Source of the DNA: Acinetobacter sp. HY1485
GTDB taxonomy: Bacteria > Pseudomonadota > Gammaproteobacteria > Pseudomonadales > Moraxellaceae
DNA: 64,000 nucleotides
Direction of reading: 5' to 3'
NCBI RefSeq assembly: GCF_027568475.1
Contig: NZ_JANKZG010000001.1
Location: 248,001 to 312,000, forward strand
Each line of letters starts with the position of its first letter. The first letter of the stretch is position 1. The notes beneath the pieces are model-generated. The model saw only the letters and a list, made by a program, of their open reading frames with translations. It was not told the origin of the DNA and made no database searches. The position numbers were made by a program, and so were the translations under genes. This document shows positions 57,382 to 64,000 of the stretch, piece after piece.

Positions 57382-57843
57382 ATGACTGAATTAAAAACTC
57401 CTGAATTACCAATGCATATCCAGCAAATTCGCGAATATTTACCACATCGCTATCCATTTTTATTGGTAGACCGTGTAACAAATATTGCAGATAACCAAAT
57501 CGTTGGCTATAAAAATGTATCTATGAATGAAGAGTTCTTACAAGGACATTTTCCAGAATATCCAATTATGCCAGGTGTTTTAATTATTGAAGCCCTTGCT
57601 CAAATCTCTGGCATTTTAAGTTTTGTGATGAATGGTGTTAAACCAGAACCAGGTTCACTCTTTTTATTTGCTGGTGCAGAAAAAGTGCGTTTTAAAAAGC
57701 AAGTTGTACCAGGTGATCAATTAGAGTTGAAATCTGAATTGGTTATGCAAAAGCGCGGTATTTATAAATATAGTTGTACAGCATCAGTAGATGGAATTGT
57801 AGCAACTACAGCTGAAATTATTATTTCTCATCAAAAAGTATAG
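57382..57843 (+). CDS. fabZ: (3R)-hydroxyacyl-ACP dehydratase FabZ
   Basis: FabZ dehydrates 3-hydroxyacyl-ACP in fatty acid elongation and competes with lipid A synthesis for 3-hydroxy chains. The 153-aa hotdog-fold protein has the catalytic His in PHRYPFLLVDRV and Glu in PGVLIIEALAQ. It sits between lpxD and lpxA as in most Gram-negatives. Confidence 0.98.
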   Translation: MTELKTPELPMHIQQIREYLPHRYPFLLVDRVTNIADNQIVGYKNVSMNEEFLQGHFPEYPIMPGVLIIEALAQISGILSFVMNGVKPEPGSLFLFAGAEKVRFKKQVVPGDQLELKSELVMQKRGIYKYSCTASVDGIVATTAEIIISHQKV

Positions 57844-57850
57844 AGTAGGC

Positions 57851-58639
57851 ATGAGTAATATAAACAATATTCATCCCACTGCCATTATTGACGAGTCTGC
57901 TGTAATTGCAGCAGATGTGACAATTGGTCCATATTGTATTATTGGTCCAAATGTAGAAATTGGTAGGGGTACTAAATTACATGCACATGTAGTCGTTGCA
58001 GGATATACACGTATTGGAAAAAATAACGAGATTTTCCAATTTGCAAGTATTGGTGAAATTTGCCAAGACTTAAAGTATAAGGGTGAAGAAACTTGGTTGG
58101 AAATTGGGGATAATAATATTATCCGTGAACATTCAAGTTTACACCGTGGTACGGTACAAGATGAAGGCATTACACGCATTGGAAACCATAATTTATTAAT
58201 GGTGAATACGCATATTGCTCATGATTGCCAAGTAGGTAGTCATAATGTGTTTGCAAATAATGTGGGTGTTGCAGGTCATGTACATATTGGTGATTATGTT
58301 ATTATAGGTGGTAATTCAGGTATTCATCAATTTTGTAAAATTGACTCGTATAGTATGATTGGTGGTGCATCACTTATTTTAAAAGATGTTCCTGCTTATG
58401 TTATGGCATCTGGTAACCCAGCGCATGCATTTGGCTTGAATGTCGAAGGTATGAAACGTAAAGGCTGGTCAAAAGAAGTAATTTTAGCATTACGTCAATC
58501 ATTTAAATTGGTTTATAAAGATGGTTTAACAACCAAAGAAGCGCTTGAACGTATTCGAGAAGAGGTTTTACCCAAAGCCTCTGAAGTACAACTCTTTATA
58601 GATTCTATCGAACAATCAAAACGTGGTATTGTCCGATAA
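57851..58639 (+). CDS. lpxA: UDP-N-acetylglucosamine acyltransferase
   Basis: LpxA performs the first, reversible acylation in lipid A synthesis. The 262-aa protein is a hexapeptide-repeat beta-helix (about 10-190) with the active-site His in MVNTHIAHDCQVG and a helical C-terminal domain. It is the last gene of the envelope run: lpxB does not follow, so it should be elsewhere. A terminator shared with cpoB follows. Confidence 0.97.
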   Translation: MSNINNIHPTAIIDESAVIAADVTIGPYCIIGPNVEIGRGTKLHAHVVVAGYTRIGKNNEIFQFASIGEICQDLKYKGEETWLEIGDNNIIREHSSLHRGTVQDEGITRIGNHNLLMVNTHIAHDCQVGSHNVFANNVGVAGHVHIGDYVIIGGNSGIHQFCKIDSYSMIGGASLILKDVPAYVMASGNPAHAFGLNVEGMKRKGWSKEVILALRQSFKLVYKDGLTTKEALERIREEVLPKASEVQLFIDSIEQSKRGIVR

Positions 58640-58646
58640 ATAGAAG

Positions 58647-58676
58647 AAGCTAAACAGTTAATGTTTAGCTTTTTTA
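58647..58676. terminator. Bidirectional terminator between lpxA and cpoB
   Basis: AAGCTAAACA (58647-58656) pairs with TGTTTAGCTT (58662-58671) around GTTAA, followed by Ts; the cpoB stop codon lies in the T run. Confidence 0.88.
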
Positions 58677-59540
58677 TTTTAAATATCCTGCTTCTTGTGA
58701 TTTAGGATAGTTTTTTAAGAGTTGCTGTTTGTATAAGTTTGCTGAAACAGTATTTTGATCTACATCTTTTTCTATACTGTACAGTTGGTATAAAGCATGA
58801 GGTGCTTTAGCCGATTGAGGGAAATGCTTTACAACAATTTCATAGTTCTTTTTTGCTTCATTATAATCTGCGGGTGTAATCGCTAAATTAAATTCTGCTA
58901 ACCAAAAATGTGCATTACCAATGTAAGGGCTTTGAGGATAATTTTGTATAAATCGTTTCATCGGTTTAATTGCCTGCTCAGCTCCACCTTGTTTATAAGC
59001 ATCTAATGCAACGGTATAAGCATCTTTTTCTGAAAGCGGTTTCTTTTCGTTTGCTGTTACTTTAGCATTACCTGCATTACCTGCATTACCTGCATTACCT
59101 GCATTACCTGCATTACCTGCATTACCTGCATTACCTGCATTACCTGCATTACCTGCATTACCTGCATTACCTGCATTACCTGCATTACCTGCATTACCTG
59201 CATCTGCTTCATTGATATTTTCTGAGTTTTCTTCAGGTTTTTGTTCTAAAAGTTGTAAGCGTTGGTCTAAATCTGTGTAGTGGTTTTCTAATTCTTTTTT
59301 GAGTTGGTCAATCTGTTGATCGTGTTCTTCTAACGTACCACGTAGTTTTCTTATATCTTCTTCTAATTTTTCATTTTTTTGCATTAAATCCCAATTTAAA
59401 TTAGTTGGAGCTGTAGGGGTAGCAGTTGTAATTACTTGAGAAGAATTTTCACTTAAATTAACATTTTCAATAGGTGCTGCATGTGTAGTTGTAAAGATAA
59501 AAGCAAGTAAACCAAGGGTATTATATTTTAAAAATTGCAT
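58674..59540 (-). CDS. cpoB: Cell division coordinator CpoB (YbgF) with a GNA repeat linker
   Basis: CpoB couples outer-membrane constriction by Tol-Pal with septal peptidoglycan synthesis. The 288-aa protein has a signal peptide (about 1-21, ending THAAP), a trimerising coiled coil (about 50-95, LEEDIRKLRGTLEEHD), a low-complexity linker of fifteen GNA tripeptides (about 114-158), and C-terminal TPR repeats (about 170-285). The linker is encoded by a 9-bp DNA repeat, and its length should change in whole codons. tolB and pal are not next to it here, unlike in many species. Confidence 0.9.
   Translation of the reverse strand: MQFLKYNTLGLLAFIFTTTHAAPIENVNLSENSSQVITTATPTAPTNLNWDLMQKNEKLEEDIRKLRGTLEEHDQQIDQLKKELENHYTDLDQRLQLLEQKPEENSENINEADAGNAGNAGNAGNAGNAGNAGNAGNAGNAGNAGNAGNAGNAGNAGNAKVTANEKKPLSEKDAYTVALDAYKQGGAEQAIKPMKRFIQNYPQSPYIGNAHFWLAEFNLAITPADYNEAKKNYEIVVKHFPQSAKAPHALYQLYSIEKDVDQNTVSANLYKQQLLKNYPKSQEAGYLK
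59065..59199. repeat. 15 perfect copies of a 9-bp tandem repeat inside cpoB
   Basis: The unit GCATTACCT on the plus strand is repeated fifteen times without a mismatch, coding GNA on the minus strand. Perfect copies indicate recent expansion by slippage or recombination. The unit is a multiple of three, so copy-number change alters only the linker length, not the frame. Confidence 0.98.
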
Positions 59541-59660
59541 AGAGTTATCCGAATGTGCGGCATTACAGGTTGATTTTATTCTATAAGCGTCAGTTGTTTT
59601 TTACAAATTGTAAAAGTTCGATTAAGTGTTGCATTAATAGCCAAATAACTTAAGTTTATC

Positions 59661-59688
59661 TTGCAAAGAAAAACAAAATCTTTATACT
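59661..59688 (+). promoter_or_regulatory. Sigma-70 promoter of ffs
   Basis: TTGCAA (59661-59666) and TATACT (59683-59688) are separated by 16 bases and place a transcript start a few bases before the 5' stem of the 4.5S RNA. Confidence 0.75.
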
Positions 59689-59700
59689 TGGCGTTGTAAT

Positions 59701-59808
<108 letters not shown>

Positions 59809-59810
<2 letters not shown>

Positions 59811-60288
59811 ACCATTCTAATTCTTCTAAATTAACTACTTTCATAATAATATCTAAATCAAAACCTCTATATTGTAAAAATCTCACTTGTTTAGCCTTGA
59901 GTTTTGGATCTTTAGTCGCTTCCACACCAAATTTTTTAATTTTTAACTTATAGGCTTCTTCAAGCCAATTGGTTTGATTAAGCTCATCAGCCACATAGTC
60001 AAGATTAATAGATTTCTGTTGTAAAGTTTGTCTAATACGTTGTGGTCCCTTACCTTTACGAATTTGGCTTCTTACAACCATTTCAGCTACACGTTCATCA
60101 CTCTGATAATTATATTCAGCTAATTGCTCAACAAGTTCAATGACTTCGTTTCGATCAATTGCATATAAACAAAGTTTTTCAATAAGCTCTGCTTTTGAAT
60201 ACTCACGTTTTGTAAGTACGGCATAGGCGTATGAGCGAAGTTTTGACCCCGTAAGCGTAGGGATAATATCTTTAGGTTTTTTCATCAT
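59809..60288 (-). CDS. recX: Recombination regulator RecX
   Basis: RecX limits RecA filament growth. The 159-aa protein has three-helix repeats typical of the family: YAYAVLTKREYSKAELIEKL, IRKGKGPQRI and a C-terminal VRFLQYRGFDLDIIMKV. It lies directly downstream of recA. The reading frame could start at 60318, but that ATG lies before a terminator hairpin; the ATG pair at 60288/60285 after the hairpin is the more natural start. Confidence 0.9.
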
Positions 60289-60291
60289 AGT

Positions 60292-60314
60292 AAAAAACGC
60301 CCCGTAGGGCGTTC
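60292..60314 (-). terminator. Intrinsic terminator between recA and recX
   Basis: On the minus strand AACGCCC (60313-60307) pairs with GGGCGTT (60302-60296) around TACG, followed by six Ts. It should stop most recA transcripts and allow only some readthrough into recX, an arrangement seen for recA-recX in E. coli. Confidence 0.85.
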
Positions 60315-60318
60315 TCAT

Positions 60319-61356
60319 TTAATTTTCAACAAACTCAGCTGGTTCACTTTCAGTTTCTTCAATAATGACAGGTGTAAGTAGTTTTTCACGAATAAGCTTT
60401 TCTACCTCTTGGGCAATCTCAGAATGTTCTTCTAAATGGCGAATCACATTATTTTTACCTTGCCCAATTTTATTACCTTGATAAGAATACCAAGCTCCTG
60501 CTTTATTAATAATTTTCTCTTGAACTGCTAGATCAATTACTTCGCCTAAATGGTTGACACCTTTACCGTATAAAATTTGGAAAAGTGCTTCTCTAAAAGG
60601 AGGCGCCATTTTGTTTTTCACAACTTTAATTTTGGTCTCAGAACCAATAATTTCATCAGCTTCTTTGACTTGTCCAATACGACGAATATCTAGACGTACA
60701 GATGCATAAAACTTAAGTGCATTACCACCTGTTGTGGTTTCGGGGCTACCAAACATAACACCAATTTTCATACGAATTTGGTTAATGAAAATGACCATAC
60801 AGTTAGAGCGTTTTGCATTACCTGTAATTTTACGTAAAGCTTGGCTCATTAAACGTGCATGCAGACCCATATGTGAGTCACCCATTTCGCCTTCAATCTC
60901 TGCACGTGGGGTAAGGGCTGCAACAGAATCGACAACAATTAAATCTACCGCACCAGAGCGCACCAGCATGTCTGCAACTTCAAGTGCCTGCTCACCGTTA
61001 TCAGGTTGTGAAACGAGTAAGTTATCAATATCTACGCCGAGCTTACGTGCATACTGTGGGTCTAGCGCATGTTCAGCATCGATAAAGGCACATGTACCGC
61101 CAGCTTTTTGGCATTCTGCAATGGCTTGTAATGTCATGGTTGTTTTACCTGATGATTCAGGACCATAAATTTCGACAATACGTCCTTTGGGTAAACCACC
61201 AATACCTAAAGCTAAATCAAGCGTTAAAGAACCTGTTGAGATTGCTTCGACTGCTTGAACGGTATTCTCGCCTAAGCGCATTACTGTGTTTTTACCAAAT
61301 TGTTTTTCAATTTGGCTTAAAGCAGCACTTAGAGCTTTACTTTTATTCTCATCCAT
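60319..61356 (-). CDS. recA: Recombinase RecA
   Basis: RecA catalyses homologous pairing and strand exchange and is central to natural transformation and DNA repair. The 345-aa protein has Walker [10 protein letters not shown] and the family blocks [30 protein letters not shown] and [13 protein letters not shown]. The acidic C-terminal tail ([10 protein letters not shown]) is present. Acinetobacter lacks LexA, so its damage response works differently; I found no assertable operator upstream. Confidence 0.98.
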   Translation of the reverse strand: MDENKSKALSAALSQIEKQFGKNTVMRLGENTVQAVEAISTGSLTLDLALGIGGLPKGRIVEIYGPESSGKTTMTLQAIAECQKAGGTCAFIDAEHALDPQYARKLGVDIDNLLVSQPDNGEQALEVADMLVRSGAVDLIVVDSVAALTPRAEIEGEMGDSHMGLHARLMSQALRKITGNAKRSNCMVIFINQIRMKIGVMFGSPETTTGGNALKFYASVRLDIRRIGQVKEADEIIGSETKIKVVKNKMAPPFREALFQILYGKGVNHLGEVIDLAVQEKIINKAGAWYSYQGNKIGQGKNNVIRHLEEHSEIAQEVEKLIREKLLTPVIIEETESEPAEFVEN

Positions 61357-61436
61357 TTAACAACCTCAAATGTTCATGTTTTATGGTGCTTATATTGACA
61401 GATTTACTTGAGTTTCTCTAGCCTATTTTGAACCAA

Positions 61437-61455
61437 TGCGACAGTTTGTGTCGCA
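61437..61455. repeat. Inverted repeat downstream of hslR, upstream of recA
   Basis: TGCGACA (61437-61443) and TGTCGCA (61449-61455) are perfect arms around GTTTG. It touches the hslR stop codon. There is no T run, so it may be a weak hairpin rather than a full terminator, or a binding site near the recA promoter. Confidence 0.55.
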
Positions 61456-61851
61456 CTAAATATCATCACTATATGTCCAATTATCTTGTTTAAATTTATG
61501 AATTTGGCGTCTATCTTTTTTACTTGGACGATAGTCTGGTTTTGCTAGATTATGAAGTTTACGCTCAGATGCCATAAGCTCTCGTTTTGCAATACTTTCA
61601 GTTGTTTCTTCATATAAGGTTTGAGCAATAGGAGCTGCCCCACGTTGTGCACTCAAAGCTAACACAGTGACAGTTTTTTTATCAAACCCTTGCTGTATAG
61701 TAAATTGCATTCCGATACGCACTTCTTTAGATACTTTTACTCGATCATTATGATGGTGGACTTTACCGCCTTCTATAGCTGCTTTAGCAAGTGAGCGAGT
61801 TTTAAAAAAGCGGGCAACCCATAACCATTTATCGATACGTTGTGTTTCCAT
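61456..61851 (-). CDS. hslR: Heat-shock protein 15 (S4-domain RNA-binding)
   Basis: Hsp15 binds 50S subunits carrying a stalled peptidyl-tRNA and helps recycle them. The 131-aa protein has an S4 domain near the N-terminus (RIDKWLWVARFFKTRSLA, then IEGGKV) and a basic C-terminal helix (RPSKKDRRQIHKFKQ). The frame is open about 50 codons further upstream, but the ATG at 61851 gives the family start and has AAAAGGAG before it. The small secreted protein gene ends ten bases upstream. Confidence 0.92.
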   Translation of the reverse strand: METQRIDKWLWVARFFKTRSLAKAAIEGGKVHHHNDRVKVSKEVRIGMQFTIQQGFDKKTVTVLALSAQRGAAPIAQTLYEETTESIAKRELMASERKLHNLAKPDYRPSKKDRRQIHKFKQDNWTYSDDI

Positions 61852-61861
61852 ATTACTCCTT

Positions 61862-62179
61862 TTATTTACTTGCGAGTTCAAGGCAAGTGGTTGCATATTT
61901 TTCGGCAAAATTTTGGCTAAGAAGTTGTTTATCTTTTTGCTGAATAGGTTGTTTATAGGCAGCAACAATAATATCGTTATGTAATTTTTGTACATCAGCA
62001 TTTTTTTGCTGATAAACGGGTGTTAAGGCTTTACTGATTGGTACACCATCTTGACGAGATAGCATAACCTTTTCTGCTAAATCATAAATTTTAGAGCAAA
62101 TTTTCATTTTTTCTTGAATATTTGATGGTGCAGCAAACACAGAAGTTGGAATCAAAAGAAGAAAGATTAGTTTTTTCAT
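61862..62179 (-). CDS. Small secreted protein of unknown function
   Basis: A 105-aa protein with a clear signal peptide (about 1-17, MKKLIFLLLIPTSVFAAP) and a mature helical part of about 88 residues. Two cysteines (residues 28 and about 99) could form a disulfide in the periplasm. I do not recognise a family. It is in the same direction as hslR, ten bases away, and divergent from cysQ. Confidence 0.75.
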   Translation of the reverse strand: MKKLIFLLLIPTSVFAAPSNIQEKMKICSKIYDLAEKVMLSRQDGVPISKALTPVYQQKNADVQKLHNDIIVAAYKQPIQQKDKQLLSQNFAEKYATTCLELASK

Positions 62180-62239
62180 TTTCTATTTTACTTAAATTGC
62201 GTTTATATTAATTTAACAGAAAGCGATGAAAAATTAACT

Positions 62240-63073
62240 ATGTTTAGCCCAGTTTTTAAACCAAATGATGATTTTATTGTCCAAATTCAAAAATTATTAG
62301 AACAGGCATCTCTTATAGCTTTACAGCATTATCAAACATACAAAATAGGAGCAAATTTTAATATTTATGAAAAATCAGATTTATCACCTGTGACACAAGC
62401 GGACTTAGCGATAAATAAATTTCTTTTAAAAGAACTTCAAAAATTAACGCCTTCTATTCCGATTATTTCTGAAGAAGAAGATAATCAACAACGGCAAGAT
62501 TGGAAAAAATGTTGGTTATTGGATCCTTTAGATGGTACGAAAGAATTTTTGGCGAAGCGTGATCAATTTACAATTAATTTAAGTTTAATTGAAAAAGGAA
62601 AAACTATTTTTTCAGCGATTATGATTCCTGTAGAACAGACATTATACATTGGATATCAACAGCAAAAACCATTTAAATATAACGATGGGCAGTGGTTTGA
62701 GTTTGATGAATTAAAGCAAAACGAGAAATTGCATATTGGCATTAGCTACCGTAGTGTAAAAGATCAGTATGACAAATTTATTCAAAATTTAAATGAGCCC
62801 GTAGAACTGATCAAAGCAGGCAGTGCTTATAAATTTTGTTTGATGTTAGAAGGAAAAATTGATATTTATCCGAGGTTTCATCCAACCAGTGAGTGGGATA
62901 CGAGCGCGGGTCAAGGGTTGCTTGAAAGTATTGGAGGGGGCTTAGTCAGCTTACAAAACGAACCTTTTATATATAATCAAAGAGATACATTGCTTAATGC
63001 AGGGTTTATTGCATATTGTTCAGAAATCCAAAGAACAATTGCATTTAACGCTTTACATAAAAAAAGCCTCTAA
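62240..63073 (+). CDS. cysQ: 3'(2'),5'-bisphosphate nucleotidase CysQ
   Basis: CysQ removes the toxic by-product 3'-phosphoadenosine 5'-phosphate, and so is linked to sulfate assimilation. The 277-aa protein has the inositol-monophosphatase-fold metal sites: SPVTQADLAIN, ISEEEDN, LLDPLDGTKEF and SEWDTSAGQGLLE. The ATG at 62240 starts MFSPVFKP. The gene converges on rpsT and shares its terminator. Confidence 0.93.
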   Translation: MFSPVFKPNDDFIVQIQKLLEQASLIALQHYQTYKIGANFNIYEKSDLSPVTQADLAINKFLLKELQKLTPSIPIISEEEDNQQRQDWKKCWLLDPLDGTKEFLAKRDQFTINLSLIEKGKTIFSAIMIPVEQTLYIGYQQQKPFKYNDGQWFEFDELKQNEKLHIGISYRSVKDQYDKFIQNLNEPVELIKAGSAYKFCLMLEGKIDIYPRFHPTSEWDTSAGQGLLESIGGGLVSLQNEPFIYNQRDTLLNAGFIAYCSEIQRTIAFNALHKKSL

Positions 63074-63088
63074 AAAGAGGCTTTTTTC
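63061..63088. terminator. Bidirectional terminator between cysQ and rpsT
   Basis: AGCCTCT (63065-63071) pairs with AGAGGCT (63076-63082) around AAAA, with A and T runs on both sides. The cysQ stop codon lies inside it, and the rpsT stop is close by. Confidence 0.9.
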
Positions 63089-63098
63089 ATACTACAAA

Positions 63099-63365
63099 TT
63101 ATTTAGCTAATGCTTTAACTTGAGTATTTAAACGGCTCTTATGACGAGCAGCTTTGTTTTTGTGGATGATGCCTTTATCAGCCATACGGTCGATTACAGG
63201 TACAGCTTTGTTGTAAGCTTCTGTAGCAACAGCATGATCACCAGCAGCAATCGCACTTAAAGTACGTTTGATGTAAGTACGAACCATAGAACGCAAGCTT
63301 GCGTTATGTTGACGCGCTTTAACGTTTTGACGCGCACGTTTTTTTGCCTGAGCAGAGTTTGCCAC
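63099..63365 (-). CDS. rpsT: Ribosomal protein bS20
   Basis: An 88-aa helical, basic small-subunit protein that binds 16S rRNA. The sequence [13 protein letters not shown] is the family N-terminus. The start codon is GTG (63365-63363), preceded by AAGGAG; E. coli rpsT also uses a non-ATG start (UUG), and that feature takes part in its autoregulation. A long hairpin-forming leader lies upstream. Confidence 0.98.
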   Translation of the reverse strand: MANSAQAKKRARQNVKARQHNASLRSMVRTYIKRTLSAIAAGDHAVATEAYNKAVPVIDRMADKGIIHKNKAARHKSRLNTQVKALAK

Positions 63366-63396
63366 TCTTGCACTCCTTGAATTAGATTGGTCTGGG

Positions 63397-63433
63397 CGGG
63401 CTGAAAACTACTTAATTCGTTTTAACCAGCCCG
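63397..63433 (-). promoter_or_regulatory. Leader hairpin of rpsT
   Basis: CGGGCTG (63397-63403) is the perfect complement of CAGCCCG (63427-63433), and AAAAC (63404-63408) extends it with GTTTT (63419-63423) after a 3-base bulge. The hairpin lies about 30 bases upstream of the rpsT start codon, in the mRNA leader, and may be an S20 autoregulation site. Confidence 0.6.
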
Positions 63434-63447
63434 TAAACAAGTGCGAT

Positions 63448-63476
63448 ATTTTGATGAAACATCGCGTTGAAGTCAA
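63448..63476 (-). promoter_or_regulatory. Sigma-70 promoter of rpsT
   Basis: On the minus strand TTGACT (63476-63471) is followed after 17 bases by CAAAAT (63453-63448). It directs transcription through the leader hairpin into rpsT. Confidence 0.6.
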
Positions 63477-63654
63477 CCCTTATCAGGGTTTGAACGTGTT
63501 GAGATGCTAAAAAAAGTATAGAAGATTTAAATAAAAAAGCAATACGCATCATTTAATCAAAATTGTAGTGGTTAGTATTTATGCTAAATCTGATGTGATT
63601 CAAAAGGGAGCATGGTACTATCTAGCGATAGTCTTTAAATTAAATCTTGTATTT

Positions 63655-64000
63655 ATGTTTGAAAAACAGATTCAAGCCCTTGCGCTTAAACAGCTTAAAA
63701 ATAACGAAAAACGTTGGGTAGGTGGACTAGTCGGTTCGGCAGGGTCACTTTTTTTTAAAGAAATTGCTCAAAATACTTCACAGCTTTTAGTGATGGTGGC
63801 AAAAAATAATCAACATTTAGCACAATTAGAAAGTGAACTCAGTTTTTATGGTATAGAGCCTACCGTTTTTCCAGATTGGGAAATTTTACCTTACGATCGT
63901 TTGTCACCCCATCAAGATATTATTTCTGAGCGTTTGGCAATTTTATCGAATATGCCAACTCAAGGCGTATTATTAGTGACAGCAAATACGCTCATGCAAC
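63655..64000 (+). CDS. mfd: Transcription-repair coupling factor Mfd, N-terminal part (runs off window)
   Basis: Mfd removes RNA polymerase stalled at DNA damage and recruits UvrA. Only the first 115 codons are present, with an ATG at 63655 and an open frame to the window end. The sequence fits the UvrB-like domain 1 of Mfd: PDWEILPYDRLSPHQDIISERLAIL is a strong family match. The gene is divergent from rpsT; the 290-base gap between them holds the rpsT leader and both promoters. Confidence 0.9.
   Translation, partial: MFEKQIQALALKQLKNNEKRWVGGLVGSAGSLFFKEIAQNTSQLLVMVAKNNQHLAQLESELSFYGIEPTVFPDWEILPYDRLSPHQDIISERLAILSNMPTQGVLLVTANTLMQ

Noticed and set aside
59065-59199. CRISPR-like array
   Set aside because: The repeats are contiguous 9-bp units with no spacers and lie in frame within a coding sequence.
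60288-60318. recX starting at 60318
   Set aside because: The extra ten codons would be the terminator hairpin of recA; the later ATG pair is more likely, although the upstream start cannot be excluded without data.
60734-61168. A 144-codon open frame on the plus strand inside recA
   Set aside because: Antisense shadow of recA; composition follows recA codon structure.
61357-61436. LexA-type SOS box upstream of recA
   Set aside because: No CTG-N10-CAG-like palindrome is present, in line with the absence of LexA in Acinetobacter.

Overview
This is a 64 kb stretch of AT-rich gammaproteobacterial chromosome, almost certainly from Acinetobacter or a close Moraxellaceae relative. The evidence is an AceI-type PACE efflux gene beside a LysR regulator, a Vfr-like CRP divergent from an OsmC gene, the pyrB-pyrC' pair with a dead dihydroorotase, a UppS with the GNNRF variant, and the order rimO-pyrH-frr-uppS-cdsA-dxr-rseP-bamA-skp-lpxD-fabZ-lpxA. 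Nearly everything is core chromosome. There is no prophage, insertion sequence, CRISPR array, tRNA or rRNA. Many genes are separated by good intrinsic terminators, several of them shared by convergent genes.

Layout. 1-9.5 kb: the end of purA, a lipoprotein M48 protease, a Tas-like aldo/keto reductase, vfr/osmC, an M23 peptidase, clpB behind a sigma-32-like promoter, a decayed endonuclease V-family gene and a DUF945 protein. 9.5-20.3 kb: rlmKL, pyrB-pyrC', a GIY-YIG/DUF4357 protein (the most accessory-looking intact gene), a LonC-type protease, an ampG with an extra domain, gloA and rpmE. 20.3-30.9 kb: a FimX-like degenerate c-di-GMP protein and a PilZ-like partner in one operon with epmB, divergent from efp; then thiM, an unrecognised zinc-ribbon protein, pepN and a DUF4385 gene. 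30.9-42 kb: a broken SRAP gene behind tal, the aceR/aceI-like pair, ahpC, hrpA and two tandem ProP-like transporters. 42-46.4 kb: argF, a TetR regulator and ntrC/ntrB. 46.5-58.7 kb: the envelope and lipid A operon. 58.7-64 kb: cpoB with a 9-bp tandem repeat, the 4.5S RNA gene ffs, recX/recA with an intergenic terminator, hslR, a small secreted protein, cysQ, rpsT and the start of mfd.

How genes work together. EpmB probably installs (R)-beta-lysine on Lys34 of the divergently encoded EF-P. The two c-di-GMP-related proteins downstream of epmB look like a receptor and partner, probably for type IV pili. The pyrH-to-lpxA cluster couples ribosome recycling and UMP supply to isoprenoid, phospholipid, outer-membrane-protein and lipid A synthesis. 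PyrB probably needs the catalytically dead PyrC' as a structural partner.

I found no clearly new multi-gene system. The best leads are the FimX-like/PilZ-like pair, the 15-copy GNA-coding repeat in cpoB, the soluble domain inside AmpG, the 11-bp palindrome between epmB and efp, and the two gene remnants (endonuclease V family and SRAP), whose loss or variation could be compared between strains.
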